64,000 nt of DNA, taken from the NCBI RefSeq assembly GCF_014638005.1, contig NZ_BMFG01000002.1, forward strand, positions 186,624-250,623, written 5' to 3'. Shown piece after piece: positions 41,514-50,962 of the stretch; the first letter of the stretch is position 1; each line of letters opens with the position of its first letter. Source of the DNA: Flavobacterium orientale (GTDB taxonomy: Bacteria; Bacteroidota; Bacteroidia; Flavobacteriales; Flavobacteriaceae). The position numbers and the translations under genes are program-made. The notes below the pieces were generated by a model. The model had not been told where the DNA came from. It saw only the letters and a list, made by a program, of their open reading frames with translations, and did no database searches.

Positions 41514-44381
41514 TTAATGAGCCTCCAACCAATTCCTTCCCATTCCTAATTCCACATCCAACGGAACATTCAATTTAAAAGCATTTTCCATTTCGTATTT
41601 AATCATCGGTTGAATTTTTTCCAATTCAGAATTGTGCACATCAAACACCAACTCATCGTGTACTTGCAATAACATTTTGGACTGCCAGTTTTCGGAAGTT
41701 AATTTTTGATGAATATTGATCATTGCAATTTTGATAATATCGGCAGCAGAACCTTGAATTGGAGCGTTCACGGCATTTCGTTCAGCACCGCTTCGCACCA
41801 TCGCATTCGCGGAATTAATATCTTTTAAATAACGTCGTCTTCCTAAAACGGTTTGTACATAACCATTTTCTCTGGCAAAATCTACTTGGTGTGCCATATA
41901 AGCTTTCAATTTCGGATAAGTGGCATAATAGGCATCAATCAACTCGGCACTTTCTTTTCGGGATAAATTGGTTTGGTTGGAAAGTCCGAATGCCGAAACG
42001 CCATAAATAATTCCGAAGTTTACCGTTTTGGCATTGCTTCGTTGTTCTTTGGTGACTTCTTCCAGCGGAACATTGAACACTTTGGCGGCAGTACTTTTGT
42101 GAATATCTTCGTTGTTTTGAAAGGCTTTAATCATATTTTCTTCGCCTGATAAAGCGGCAATAATGCGAAGTTCTATTTGCGAATAATCGGCAGAAACTAA
42201 CGTGTAATTTTCATCTCTGGCAATAAATGCTTTTCGGATTAATCGTCCTCTTTCGGTACGAATCGGAATGTTTTGCAAATTTGGATTATTCGAACTTAAT
42301 CGTCCTGTTGCGGCAACCGTTTGCATATAATCGGTATGCACACGTTGCGTTTTTGAATCTACTTGATTCGGCAACGCATCAATATACGTGCTTTGTAATT
42401 TCACCATTTGTCGCCATTCTAAAATGTCTTTTACGATTTGGTGCTCATTCACTAAATAACTCAAAACCTCTTCACCTGTGGCATATTGACCGGTTTTAGT
42501 TTTCTTTTGTTTGGCTCCGCCGATTTTTAATTTATCAAATAAAATATCGCCTAATTGTTTTGGAGAAGCTAAATTGAATTTTTCTCCGGCTGTTTCATAG
42601 ATTTTTTGTTCAAAATTAGTAATGTCTTTTTGCATATCAACCGACATTTTTTTCAGAAAATCAACATCCAATCGAATGCCTTCGGATTCCATTGCGGCTA
42701 AAACCGGAATTAACGGAATTTCGATTTCATCAAACAATTTCTTCGTTTCGGCTTTGTCTAAAATCGGACTGAAAACTTCTTTTAATTGAAATGTAATATC
42801 AGCATCTTCAGCAGCATATTCTTTGATGTCTTCCAAATTGACATCACGCATTGATTTCTGGTTTTTACCTTTTTTTCCAATTAAGGTTTCGATGGATTTT
42901 GGCGAATATTTTAAATACGTTTCCGATAAAACATCCATATTGTGACGCATATCGGGATTAATCAAATAATGAGCAATCATCGTGTCAAATAATTTTCCTT
43001 TGACAGCAATGCCATAATTTGCTAAAATTTTCAAATCATATTTTAGGTTTTGACCGATTTTTTCAATGGTTTCATTTTCAAAAAAAGGTCTGAATTTCTC
43101 CATTAATTGTTGAGCTTCTTCTTGATTTTCCGGAAATGGAACGTAAAATGCTTTTCCTTTTTCCCACGAAAGTGCCAAACCAACCAATTCTGCATTCAAC
43201 GCATCAATTCCTGTGGTTTCAGTATCAAAACAAACGGAAGTTTGATTCATCAAATTTTGCATCAATAATTTCATAGGCAAATCGCCTTGAACACTTTGGT
43301 AAAAATGTTCGGTCGTTTCTAAGGTAGCATAAAACGAATTTGTTCTCACTTCGTCTGAATCATCATCACTAAAACCAAACAAATCAAATTGATCTTCGTT
43401 GGATTTTTTGGAGGATGGTTTCTTTTGAATTTGATTTTTGTCATTGCTATTGACATCTCCATTTCCATTAGTACTAATTTCATCATACTCTTTACCAGTG
43501 CCAAACCATTTATCAAACTGAGCTTTCATTTGACGGAATTCTAATTCTTGAAAAATAGCATCCGTTTTTTCAACATCAGGTTTTGACAATTCAAAATCGG
43601 CAGCATCAAATGTTACCGGACAATCGAGTAGGATAGTGGCCAGTTTTTTGGACAACAAACCTTGTGCGGCATTATCTTCAATTTTTTGTTTGATGGCTCC
43701 TTTTAGTTTGTCGGTATTGGCTAACAGATTTTCAATAGAACCGAATTCTTTTAACAATTTTTTAGCCGTCACATCGCCAACTCCCGGAAACCCCGGAATG
43801 TTATCCACTGCATCACCTTTCATTCCTAAAAAATCAATTACTTGTAGCGGATGTTCAATTTCAAATTTTTCCAGCACTTCGGGAATACCCCAAATTTCAA
43901 TATCGTTACCCATTCGGGCGGGTTTGTACATGAAGATATTTTCGGAAACCAACTGAGCGAAATCCTTATCAGGTGTAACCATAAAAACTTGAAATCCTTC
44001 TTTTTCGGCTTGTTTGGCCAATGTTCCAATTAAATCATCGGCTTCAAACCCTGCTTTTTCCATAATCGGAATTTGCATCGCTTTTAATAATTCCTGAATA
44101 TACGGAACAGCAATTTTAATCGCTTCAGGTGTTTCGTCTCGATTGGCTTTATAGGTTGGAAATAATTCATTTCTAAAAACACTGCCGCCTTTGTCGAAAG
44201 CTACTGCTAAATGATCAGGTTTTTCGCGTTTTATCACATCCATAAGAGCATTCATAAATCCCATGATGGCAGAAGTGTCCATTCCTTTGGAATTAATGCG
44301 GGGATTTTTGATAAAAGCATAATACCCACGGAAAATTAAAGCGTAAGCATCAAGAAGGAAAAGGCGTTTTTGCGTTGACAT
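41514..44381 (-). CDS. polA: DNA polymerase I
   Basis: A 955-residue polymerase for repair and Okazaki-fragment processing. It has a 5'-3' exonuclease domain (residues 1-290, FLLDAYALIFRGYYAF), a linker rich in Asp/Ser, a 3'-5' exonuclease domain that keeps the active DTETTG motif, and the polymerase domain with SADYSQIELRI and QVHDELVF. The ATG at 44381 is supported by the -7 box at 44405-44412; the frame is open further upstream through that box. Confidence 0.97.
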   Translation of the reverse strand: MSTQKRLFLLDAYALIFRGYYAFIKNPRINSKGMDTSAIMGFMNALMDVIKREKPDHLAVAFDKGGSVFRNELFPTYKANRDETPEAIKIAVPYIQELLKAMQIPIMEKAGFEADDLIGTLAKQAEKEGFQVFMVTPDKDFAQLVSENIFMYKPARMGNDIEIWGIPEVLEKFEIEHPLQVIDFLGMKGDAVDNIPGFPGVGDVTAKKLLKEFGSIENLLANTDKLKGAIKQKIEDNAAQGLLSKKLATILLDCPVTFDAADFELSKPDVEKTDAIFQELEFRQMKAQFDKWFGTGKEYDEISTNGNGDVNSNDKNQIQKKPSSKKSNEDQFDLFGFSDDDSDEVRTNSFYATLETTEHFYQSVQGDLPMKLLMQNLMNQTSVCFDTETTGIDALNAELVGLALSWEKGKAFYVPFPENQEEAQQLMEKFRPFFENETIEKIGQNLKYDLKILANYGIAVKGKLFDTMIAHYLINPDMRHNMDVLSETYLKYSPKSIETLIGKKGKNQKSMRDVNLEDIKEYAAEDADITFQLKEVFSPILDKAETKKLFDEIEIPLIPVLAAMESEGIRLDVDFLKKMSVDMQKDITNFEQKIYETAGEKFNLASPKQLGDILFDKLKIGGAKQKKTKTGQYATGEEVLSYLVNEHQIVKDILEWRQMVKLQSTYIDALPNQVDSKTQRVHTDYMQTVAATGRLSSNNPNLQNIPIRTERGRLIRKAFIARDENYTLVSADYSQIELRIIAALSGEENMIKAFQNNEDIHKSTAAKVFNVPLEEVTKEQRSNAKTVNFGIIYGVSAFGLSNQTNLSRKESAELIDAYYATYPKLKAYMAHQVDFARENGYVQTVLGRRRYLKDINSANAMVRSGAERNAVNAPIQGSAADIIKIAMINIHQKLTSENWQSKMLLQVHDELVFDVHNSELEKIQPMIKYEMENAFKLNVPLDVELGMGRNWLEAH

Positions 44382-44404
44382 AATTCTAAAAATATTGAAG
44401 ATTT

Positions 44405-44412
44405 CAAAGATA
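44405..44412 (-). promoter_or_regulatory. polA -7 promoter box
   Basis: TATCTTTG on the minus strand, 23 nt before the ATG at 44381. It decides the start. Confidence 0.6.
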
Positions 44413-44611
44413 CATTTTTGATTCATAAAAAAGAAAAATGCCAAAACCAATTTCTGATTTCGACATTTTTACTATCACTGAGTTTCAAATAAAATGAAAA
44501 TCATCAATTGACTTTTATAGAGTTGTCATTACTATTTACAACCGTTAAATTTTTAATAAATACAAATCAATCAACTCTAGAAGTTGTTATTTTGTGTAAA
44601 AATTGAAATTG

Positions 44612-45844
44612 ATGATTCGTTTGTTGTTTTTTATTCTATTTGTTTTATTTATTGAAGTTTATGCTTTTCAAGCCTTTAGAACCTTGTCCAAAATAAAATG
44701 GGTTCAGTATTCTTATGTGCTTTTGAGTGTACTTATTTTGGCGTTTATCATCTATTCTTTTACGCAGTTTGACCGTCGTGTGGGGCAAAACTCGAGTACA
44801 CTTCTCACTTTTGGTTTGGTGTTGATTGTTTATATTCCTAAAATTATTTTAACTTTAGTGATGTTTGGGGAAGATTTTTATCGAATAATTTCCGGCACGA
44901 TTTCTCATTTTTTAGGGAATACAGAGCAGAGTTCTTTTCTTCCCGAAAGAAGAAAATTTGTGAGCCAGATTGCTCTTGGCGTAGCGGCTGTTCCTTTTTT
45001 ATCACTTTTGTACGGGATGACCAAAGGGAAATACAATTTTAAAGTCATCAAACAAACGCTTTTTTTCAAAGATTTACCCGATAGTTTTGACGGAACAACC
45101 ATTACCCATATTTCTGATATTCATTCCGGCAGTTTTGATAATCCTGAAAAAATTCAATATGCGGTTGATTTAATTAATGAACAGAATTCTGATATGGTTT
45201 TGTTTACCGGAGATATTGTAAACACACACGCCACAGAAATGCATCCTTGGATTGATACGTTTAAAAAAATACATAATCCAAAGTTTGGAAAATATTCTGT
45301 TTTAGGAAATCACGATTACGGCGAATACATTGATTGGCCAACGCAAAACGAAAAAGCAGCTAATTTTGAAGCCATCAAAGATTTACATCGTCAAATAGAT
45401 TTTAAATTGTTGATGAATGAAAACGTAAAATTGAAAAACGGAACCGATGAAATTGCTGTCGTTGGTGTTGAAAATTGGGGAAAAAGTTTTAAAAAAGCCG
45501 GCGATTTAGTGAAAGCTTCAACGGGATTACATCAAAAAGATTTCAAAATTTTGATGAGTCACGATCCAAGTCATTGGGAGTATGAAGTTAAAAATAACGA
45601 ACAAAACTTTCATTTAACCTTATCTGGTCACACACACGGATTACAATTTGGAATAGAAATCCCGGGTTTTATTAAATGGAGTCCGGTGCAATATGTTTAC
45701 AAACAATGGGCAGGATTGTATGAAAATTTGGGTCGCTATATCTACGTAAATCGTGGTTTTGGCTTTCATGCTTACCCCGGAAGAGTAGGAATTTGGCCTG
45801 AAATTACGGTAATCGAACTAAAAAAAGGAGAAAAAGTAGTGTAA
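44612..45844 (+). CDS. membrane-anchored metallophosphoesterase
   Basis: A 410-residue protein. Four hydrophobic helices lie in the first 135 residues, followed by a calcineurin-like phosphoesterase domain with all metal-binding motifs: ISDIHSG (D, H), FTGDIV (GD), VLGNHDYG (GNHD), MSHDPSHW and LSGHTHGLQ. The catalytic part may face the cytoplasm or periplasm; the substrate (nucleotides, lipids or lipid-linked intermediates) is unknown. An in-frame TTG at 44603 is an alternative start. Confidence 0.92.
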   Translation: MIRLLFFILFVLFIEVYAFQAFRTLSKIKWVQYSYVLLSVLILAFIIYSFTQFDRRVGQNSSTLLTFGLVLIVYIPKIILTLVMFGEDFYRIISGTISHFLGNTEQSSFLPERRKFVSQIALGVAAVPFLSLLYGMTKGKYNFKVIKQTLFFKDLPDSFDGTTITHISDIHSGSFDNPEKIQYAVDLINEQNSDMVLFTGDIVNTHATEMHPWIDTFKKIHNPKFGKYSVLGNHDYGEYIDWPTQNEKAANFEAIKDLHRQIDFKLLMNENVKLKNGTDEIAVVGVENWGKSFKKAGDLVKASTGLHQKDFKILMSHDPSHWEYEVKNNEQNFHLTLSGHTHGLQFGIEIPGFIKWSPVQYVYKQWAGLYENLGRYIYVNRGFGFHAYPGRVGIWPEITVIELKKGEKVV

Positions 45845-45858
45845 TTCGTTAAAAATAC

Positions 45859-45866
45859 TACATTTG
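45859..45866 (+). promoter_or_regulatory. -7 promoter box of the thioredoxin-like gene
   Basis: TACATTTG, 52 nt before the ATG at 45919. Confidence 0.5.
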
Positions 45867-45918
45867 TATATTATTTATTAAAGAATAGGTTTAATTTCAA
45901 TATAAAATTTGTCAACTT

Positions 45919-46215
45919 ATGTCAAAATTTGGTGAACTTATTAATGCTCAAGTTCCGGTTCTATTAGACTTCTATACGGAATGGAACGAATCTTCTGTAG
46001 CCATGCATCCTGTAATCAGAGATGTTGCGGCAGCTTTGGGTGATAAAGCGAAAGTGATTAAAATAGATGTTGATAAAAATCAAGAATTAGCAGATGCTTT
46101 ACGAATCAAAGGATTACCAACCTTGATGATTTATAAAGAAGGACAGATGGTTTGGAGACAATCCGGTGAGTTAGATGCTAATACGATCATTGGTTTGGTT
46201 CAAGAACAAGTTTAA
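45919..46215 (+). CDS. thioredoxin-fold protein without redox cysteines
   Basis: A 98-residue thioredoxin-like protein, full length for the fold: beta strand VPVLLDFYTEW, helix 2, the cis-Pro loop GLPTLMIYK (P66) and the final helix. The usual WCGPC is replaced by WNESS (residues 22-26), and there is no Cys in the whole protein. It therefore cannot do thiol-disulfide exchange; a binding or chaperone-like role is possible. The stop is next to the convergent deacetylase stop. Confidence 0.9.
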   Translation: MSKFGELINAQVPVLLDFYTEWNESSVAMHPVIRDVAAALGDKAKVIKIDVDKNQELADALRIKGLPTLMIYKEGQMVWRQSGELDANTIIGLVQEQV

Positions 46216-46216
46216 A

Positions 46217-46861
46217 CTAGCGAATTATATCACATTGGTATCCGTTTTCGGATAGAAATTGTAAAGTTTTTGGAAGCACAAATTCCAAATTCTTAAATGC
46301 TTTTATGCTATCGTGAAAAACGATAATGCTACCCGATTCTATGTTTTTAATTACATTTTCAAGACATTTTTCTTTAGAAATTTCTTTTTTGTAATCAGCA
46401 CTCAGCACATCCCACATTATAATTTGATATCCTAATTTCCGTAAATTTCTGGATTGCGAAGGTTTTATTTTTCCGTAAGGTGGACGAAATAATTTTGAAG
46501 TAAGGTTGTTGATAGCAACTTGTTGCAATATCTCTTCACATTTTTCGACTTCTTTTGAATAGGTTTTATTTGATGTATTCCAGCCTTTCACATGATTGTA
46601 AGTGTGATTTCCAACAGTATGACCATTTGAGATTATTCTATTAAATATTTCGGGATTTTTTTCAATATTATTTCCAATACAAAAAAAAGTGGCTTTGAAT
46701 TGGTATGCTTCTAATTGATTTAAAACCCAATCGGTAATTTCCGGAATTGGACCATCGTCAAAAGATAAAAACACTTTTTTTTCAGTAGTAGGAATGCTCC
46801 AAACATAGTTTGAAAAAATGCTTTTTATAATTGGGTTTGTTTTTATCCAGAGTAAATCCAT
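46217..46861 (-). CDS. polysaccharide deacetylase (NodB-type)
   Basis: A 214-residue CE4-type deacetylase. The catalytic motifs are FLSFDDGP (metal and catalytic Asp), HTVGNHTYNH (metal His pair), RPPYGKI and the late SIIVFHDS. These enzymes remove acetyl groups from cell-wall or exopolysaccharide sugars. There is no signal peptide, so it may act inside or be anchored another way. It lies just after the terminator of the upstream DUF2723 gene. Confidence 0.92.
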   Translation of the reverse strand: MDLLWIKTNPIIKSIFSNYVWSIPTTEKKVFLSFDDGPIPEITDWVLNQLEAYQFKATFFCIGNNIEKNPEIFNRIISNGHTVGNHTYNHVKGWNTSNKTYSKEVEKCEEILQQVAINNLTSKLFRPPYGKIKPSQSRNLRKLGYQIIMWDVLSADYKKEISKEKCLENVIKNIESGSIIVFHDSIKAFKNLEFVLPKTLQFLSENGYQCDIIR

Positions 46862-46868
46862 ATATTTT

Positions 46869-46899
46869 TAAACAAAAAGAGCCAAATTAATGGCTCTTA
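46869..46899 (-). terminator. terminator between the DUF2723 gene and the deacetylase
   Basis: On the minus strand AAGAGCCA and TGGCTCTT around a 6-nt loop, then T5. It would limit, but may not stop, read-through into the deacetylase gene. Confidence 0.75.
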
Positions 46900-46902
46900 C
46901 TA

Positions 46903-49900
46903 TTATTCGCTTTTGCGTTTAAATCGTTCAAAACGTTTGTTGTAATTGTTAAAATCTATTTTTGATTTTTCATAAAACTCCTCATCTCCGCGATCTTTCA
47001 TTGTTGTCAATAGAGAGCGATAACGTTCAATGTTGGTTACAATTTCAACAATTAAATCACTTTGTTCTGTTGATTTTAAATTGCTGTAATAGTTCAAATT
47101 GTCTTGGTATTTGCCTATTAATTTTGTAAGCAATTGACGGGCTTTTTCTTTTTCGCCAACTTCATAATAACCACCGGCAAAAGGTTCAATCATGGTATAA
47201 TAACCATAATAATCAATTGGCATTTTTTCAATAGCTAAATTGATGACATCTTTTGCTTTATCAAATTTTTCTTCATGAATCAATTGTTCTGTCAATCGGG
47301 CCAGATTAGTTCGGTATGAAATGCTGTTTCTTCGAGTTTCTGTATCGTGATAAATATCAGTACGTTCACCGTTACCCCAATCCCATTTCATTACAATAGC
47401 ATACATTTTGTCACTATCAATTTGACCCATATCTAACGGACTCGCTGCTTTTTCAACCGGAGTATGAATAGGAACTAATTTGTAAACCAAGCCTTGTAAT
47501 TGCAAGTAATCCTTCATCCAAATATAATCATCATCACTAAAACTTCCGCCTGTAAAACAAATTGGGCGTTCCCAATTGTTATTATTCACAATGTCCAACA
47601 TCATCAAACGGTTTTTCAAAAGTGACCTTGATTTGATGGTGATATCGATATAAGGAACAATAGAATCATGGTATTTTTCATGTACCACATTATTGGCAAT
47701 TACAGCATTTTTATCAACCGGAATTCTTATTTTATTGGTTGGAAAAAAGTTTAATTTTTGACCATTTTGCATTTCAACTTTTGTTCGGTCATCATCCATG
47801 GCAATAAAATTCAAGAAATCTTTTAATTCTAAAGCATTTTCTGTTTTTGGAGAATACACGCAGTAATCAAGGTTATCTCCAACATATTGTTTTCTCACAA
47901 AAGAAATAGGCAAAGGTTCGGATTCATAAGCTTTGGCTTTCATTTGATCTATGTACCAATCGGTCATTAATAAACTGGTGTTTACAATTCTTACATCGGT
48001 TCTGATGCCTTCAATTTCTTGAGCATACCATAGTGGGAAAGTGTCATTATCACCAATGGTAAACAAAATGGCATTGGGATCACAGGATTCTAAATAAGCT
48101 TTTGCATTAGCTAATGCGGTATATTTATTGGAACGGTCATGATCATCCCAATTTTGGGAAGCCATTAAACCAGGTGCTGCTAATAAAGTAATAACCAAAA
48201 CAGCAGGTACTGCAATCTTTGGTTGTAACCATTTTTTCAAATAATCAATTATAGCAAATGCTCCCAAGCCAATCCATATTCCAAAAACATAGAAAGAGCC
48301 AACGAGTGCATAATCTCTTTCTCTTGGTTCAAATGGTCTTTCGTTAAGGTAGATTTTCAATGCTAATCCTGTAAATAAGAACAGAACAAACAGGACATAA
48401 AACATTTTTAAATCTTTTTTGGCTAAAAAGAGTAAGCCAATGATCCCTAAAATGAATGGTAAAAAGTAATAGGTGTTTCGTCCTTTGTTGTTTTTTACAT
48501 CTTCGGGTAAATTCTCCTGAGAACCTAATCTAGCTGAATCTATTGGGGTTACGCCACTAATCCAGTTGCCGTCCAAAACATCATATTTTCCTTGAACATC
48601 ATTTTGTCTACCCACAAAATTCCACATTAAATATCGCCAATACATGTAGCCAAATTGGTATTCAAACATGAAACTTAGGTTGTCCCAAGTACTTGGTTTG
48701 TCAACAATTAAATAACTTCCATATGATTGTAAAAAGGTGTTGTAATCTTCAATATCAAGTTTGCCCATTGCAAAAGCTTGTTTGAATTCTAATACAATAC
48801 TTACCAGTTCTTCTTCGTGACTATATTCAGGGTCAATTTTAAAATCCGGTATGCTTGTAAAGTTGATATAATTTTCAACATGCTCAGTGCTCCACATTCT
48901 TGGTAAAATGGCATTGTGTCTGGAGTCACTGTTTTGAACCGCATTTTTGTAGTTATTGGTTATGATATATTTCTTTAATTCATAATCTCTTTCATAGTTT
49001 GGAGCATTATCCAAAAATGGATTGTCAGGATCTAAACCGGCATAATCACTAGTATATTGAGGACCGTAAAATAAAGGGTTATGTCCGTATTGTTCTCTAT
49101 TATAATAAGCCAAAACTTCTCTGGCATCTGAAGGTCTGTTTTCGTTAATTACAACATTGGCATTAGCTCTAACGGGAAGCATCATCCAAGTTGAAAAGCC
49201 AATAAATATGAACAAAATACAAAGTAACAAAGTGTTAAATTGTGGTTTGTTTTTCATTCTTGAATAACGTAATCCAAAATAGAAAAACACAATTAATAAA
49301 ATGGTTGTAAAAATTGTTCCTGAATCAAAAGGCATTCCTAAAGAATTAACCATGAACACTTCAGTTTTGCCAAAGAGTGCCATTGTCCAAGGGAGTAAAA
49401 GTTTGAAAATGAATAACAAAACAGCAACAACAACTATGTTGGCAATGATAAAACTCTTTACTGTAATAGTTTTAAAATTTTTAAAATAATACAACAATCC
49501 AATTGCCGGAATCGTTAGTAAGGCCATGAAGTGCACTCCAAAAGAAAGTCCAATTACTAAACATATAATTAAAAGCCATTTGTTACCTCTTGGTTTGTGC
49601 ATGTCTTCTTCCCAACGTAACCCAAGCCAAAATAATAAAGCAATTAAAAAAGTTGCCATAGCATAAACTTCGGCTTCTACAGCATTGTACCAAAAACTAT
49701 CCGAAAAAGTGAATGCCAAAGCTCCAACAAATGAACTACCTAAAACGGCATAATCATTCCAAACAGTAGCTTCAGTAAATCTAGCTGTTATTTTTCTTAA
49801 AATAATTGTAGATGACCAAAACAAAAATAGAATTGTAAATGCACTCGAAAATACAGACATCATATTCACCATCAAGGCTACTTTTGAAGCTTCAGTTGCA

Positions 49901-50106
49901 AACATGGCAAAAAAGGCACCCATCATTTGAAACAAAGGAGCTCCGGGCGGATGTCCTACTTGTAATTTTGCAGAAGTAGCAATGTATTCGCCACAGTCCC
50001 AAAAACTTACTGTTGGTTCTACAGTTAAACTAAAAACAACCAACGCAATTGCAAAAGTGACCCATCCAATGATGGTATTCCATTTAGAAAAATTAAAAGT
50101 AGTCAT
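46903..50106 (-). CDS. DUF2723 (GT117-type) large membrane glycosyltransferase-like protein
   Basis: A 1067-residue protein with an N-terminal DUF2723 membrane domain: TVEPTVSFWDCGEYIA in the first loop (acidic residues as in PMT-type enzymes), GHPPGAPLF, then about 11 helices to residue 300 and more helices around 530-680. The long soluble C-terminal half ends in TPR-like helices. The family is grouped with GT-C glycosyltransferases; a role in glycosylating exported proteins is plausible but not shown here. No TAnnTTTG box is found upstream. Confidence 0.88.
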   Translation of the reverse strand: MTTFNFSKWNTIIGWVTFAIALVVFSLTVEPTVSFWDCGEYIATSAKLQVGHPPGAPLFQMMGAFFAMFATEASKVALMVNMMSVFSSAFTILFLFWSSTIILRKITARFTEATVWNDYAVLGSSFVGALAFTFSDSFWYNAVEAEVYAMATFLIALLFWLGLRWEEDMHKPRGNKWLLIICLVIGLSFGVHFMALLTIPAIGLLYYFKNFKTITVKSFIIANIVVVAVLLFIFKLLLPWTMALFGKTEVFMVNSLGMPFDSGTIFTTILLIVFFYFGLRYSRMKNKPQFNTLLLCILFIFIGFSTWMMLPVRANANVVINENRPSDAREVLAYYNREQYGHNPLFYGPQYTSDYAGLDPDNPFLDNAPNYERDYELKKYIITNNYKNAVQNSDSRHNAILPRMWSTEHVENYINFTSIPDFKIDPEYSHEEELVSIVLEFKQAFAMGKLDIEDYNTFLQSYGSYLIVDKPSTWDNLSFMFEYQFGYMYWRYLMWNFVGRQNDVQGKYDVLDGNWISGVTPIDSARLGSQENLPEDVKNNKGRNTYYFLPFILGIIGLLFLAKKDLKMFYVLFVLFLFTGLALKIYLNERPFEPRERDYALVGSFYVFGIWIGLGAFAIIDYLKKWLQPKIAVPAVLVITLLAAPGLMASQNWDDHDRSNKYTALANAKAYLESCDPNAILFTIGDNDTFPLWYAQEIEGIRTDVRIVNTSLLMTDWYIDQMKAKAYESEPLPISFVRKQYVGDNLDYCVYSPKTENALELKDFLNFIAMDDDRTKVEMQNGQKLNFFPTNKIRIPVDKNAVIANNVVHEKYHDSIVPYIDITIKSRSLLKNRLMMLDIVNNNNWERPICFTGGSFSDDDYIWMKDYLQLQGLVYKLVPIHTPVEKAASPLDMGQIDSDKMYAIVMKWDWGNGERTDIYHDTETRRNSISYRTNLARLTEQLIHEEKFDKAKDVINLAIEKMPIDYYGYYTMIEPFAGGYYEVGEKEKARQLLTKLIGKYQDNLNYYSNLKSTEQSDLIVEIVTNIERYRSLLTTMKDRGDEEFYEKSKIDFNNYNKRFERFKRKSE

Positions 50107-50268
50107 GAATTTGATTTGAATTTTTGAATCACATCCACAAAGAAACTATTTTTTTGTTTAATCAGCCTCGCATTAACAAAAATTTCTATTCTAAATGAAT
50201 TTCTTTGTGTTTGATAAGCTTGTTTTTTAAGCAATTAAAAATAAAAAAATAAATTTCATCTAAAATAC

Positions 50269-50298
50269 TTGTAAAAATTAAAATATGTTTTAAATTTG
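50269..50298 (+). promoter_or_regulatory. tRNA-Gln promoter
   Basis: TTG at 50269-50271, 19 nt, TAAATTTG at 50291-50298, then 20 nt to the tRNA. The remaining gap upstream (50107-50268) shows nothing else I can name. Confidence 0.7.
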
Positions 50299-50318
50299 CA
50301 CTCGCAATTAACAAATGC

Positions 50319-50389
50319 TGGTCCATGGTGTAATGGTAACACTACGGTTTTTGGTACCGTCATTCAAGGTTCGAGTCCTTGTGGACCAA
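50319..50389 (+). tRNA. tRNA-Gln(UUG)
   Basis: Acceptor TGGTCCA/TGGACCA, anticodon stem ACGGT/ACCGT with loop TTTTGGT giving anticodon TTG, and T arm around GGTTCGAGTCC. CCA is not encoded. Confidence 0.96.
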
Positions 50390-50390
50390 C

Positions 50391-50424
50391 AAAAAACTCC
50401 TTCTGAAAAGAGGGAGTTTTTTTT
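50391..50424 (+). terminator. tRNA-Gln terminator
   Basis: AAAACTCC and GGGAGTTTT around about 11 nt, then a long T run. Confidence 0.85.
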
Positions 50425-50431
50425 ATTGTCT

Positions 50432-50872
50432 TTATTTTAATAAATAGAGGTAATGGTTGTAATAATCAATGATTGCTTTACCTTTTAATAGAATGTCTGC
50501 TCCAATAATTCCGTGAACGGTTTTGGCTTTGTATTGTTTTAGAGCTGTGTTTACATGACTCATGTCAAAGACAATCAGAGTGATGTCTGATGAATTCCAT
50601 CTGCCAAGTTTTAAATTGTTTTTCTCTGCAATTTGTGTTTCCATACCGATAGCTCCGGCACCGGCAGCAGTGTTTTTTGAAGCTTTTGCAGAAAGGTTAA
50701 AATAAAAAGTGTTTTCAAATCCAACGCAACTGTTGGAAGCACCCGTATCTAAGATAAAGTTTCCCTTTACTCCGTTGATAGATGCTTTTATTAATAGATG
50801 TTGTGTTTTTGAAACTTTAAAAGGAATTTTTTTATACCCCTTTTCTTTTAAAATATCGTGAAGGTTTTTCAT
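50432..50872 (-). CDS. retropepsin-like aspartic protease
   Basis: A 146-residue single-domain aspartic protease of the retropepsin type, with the catalytic LDTGASNS near residue 42 and the flap/late motif HGIIGADILL near residue 121. Such proteins work as dimers. There is no signal peptide, so it acts in the cytoplasm. The ATG at 50872 is chosen because a -7 box at 50891-50898 overlaps the longer frame. It is divergent from tatD. Confidence 0.9.
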   Translation of the reverse strand: MKNLHDILKEKGYKKIPFKVSKTQHLLIKASINGVKGNFILDTGASNSCVGFENTFYFNLSAKASKNTAAGAGAIGMETQIAEKNNLKLGRWNSSDITLIVFDMSHVNTALKQYKAKTVHGIIGADILLKGKAIIDYYNHYLYLLK

Positions 50873-50890
50873 TAGCAGTTTTTCAATTTT

Positions 50891-50898
50891 CAAAAATA
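50891..50898 (-). promoter_or_regulatory. retropepsin gene -7 promoter box
   Basis: TATTTTTG on the minus strand, 18 nt before the ATG at 50872. Confidence 0.55.
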
Positions 50899-50938
50899 AG
50901 TTATTCGTTTCATTTAAGACAACAACTCTTCAACTTTG

Positions 50939-50946
50939 TATATTTG
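50939..50946 (+). promoter_or_regulatory. tatD -7 promoter box
   Basis: TATATTTG, 16 nt before the ATG at 50963, back to back with the retropepsin promoter. Confidence 0.55.
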
Positions 50947-50962
50947 TAGCTTTAAAAATACT

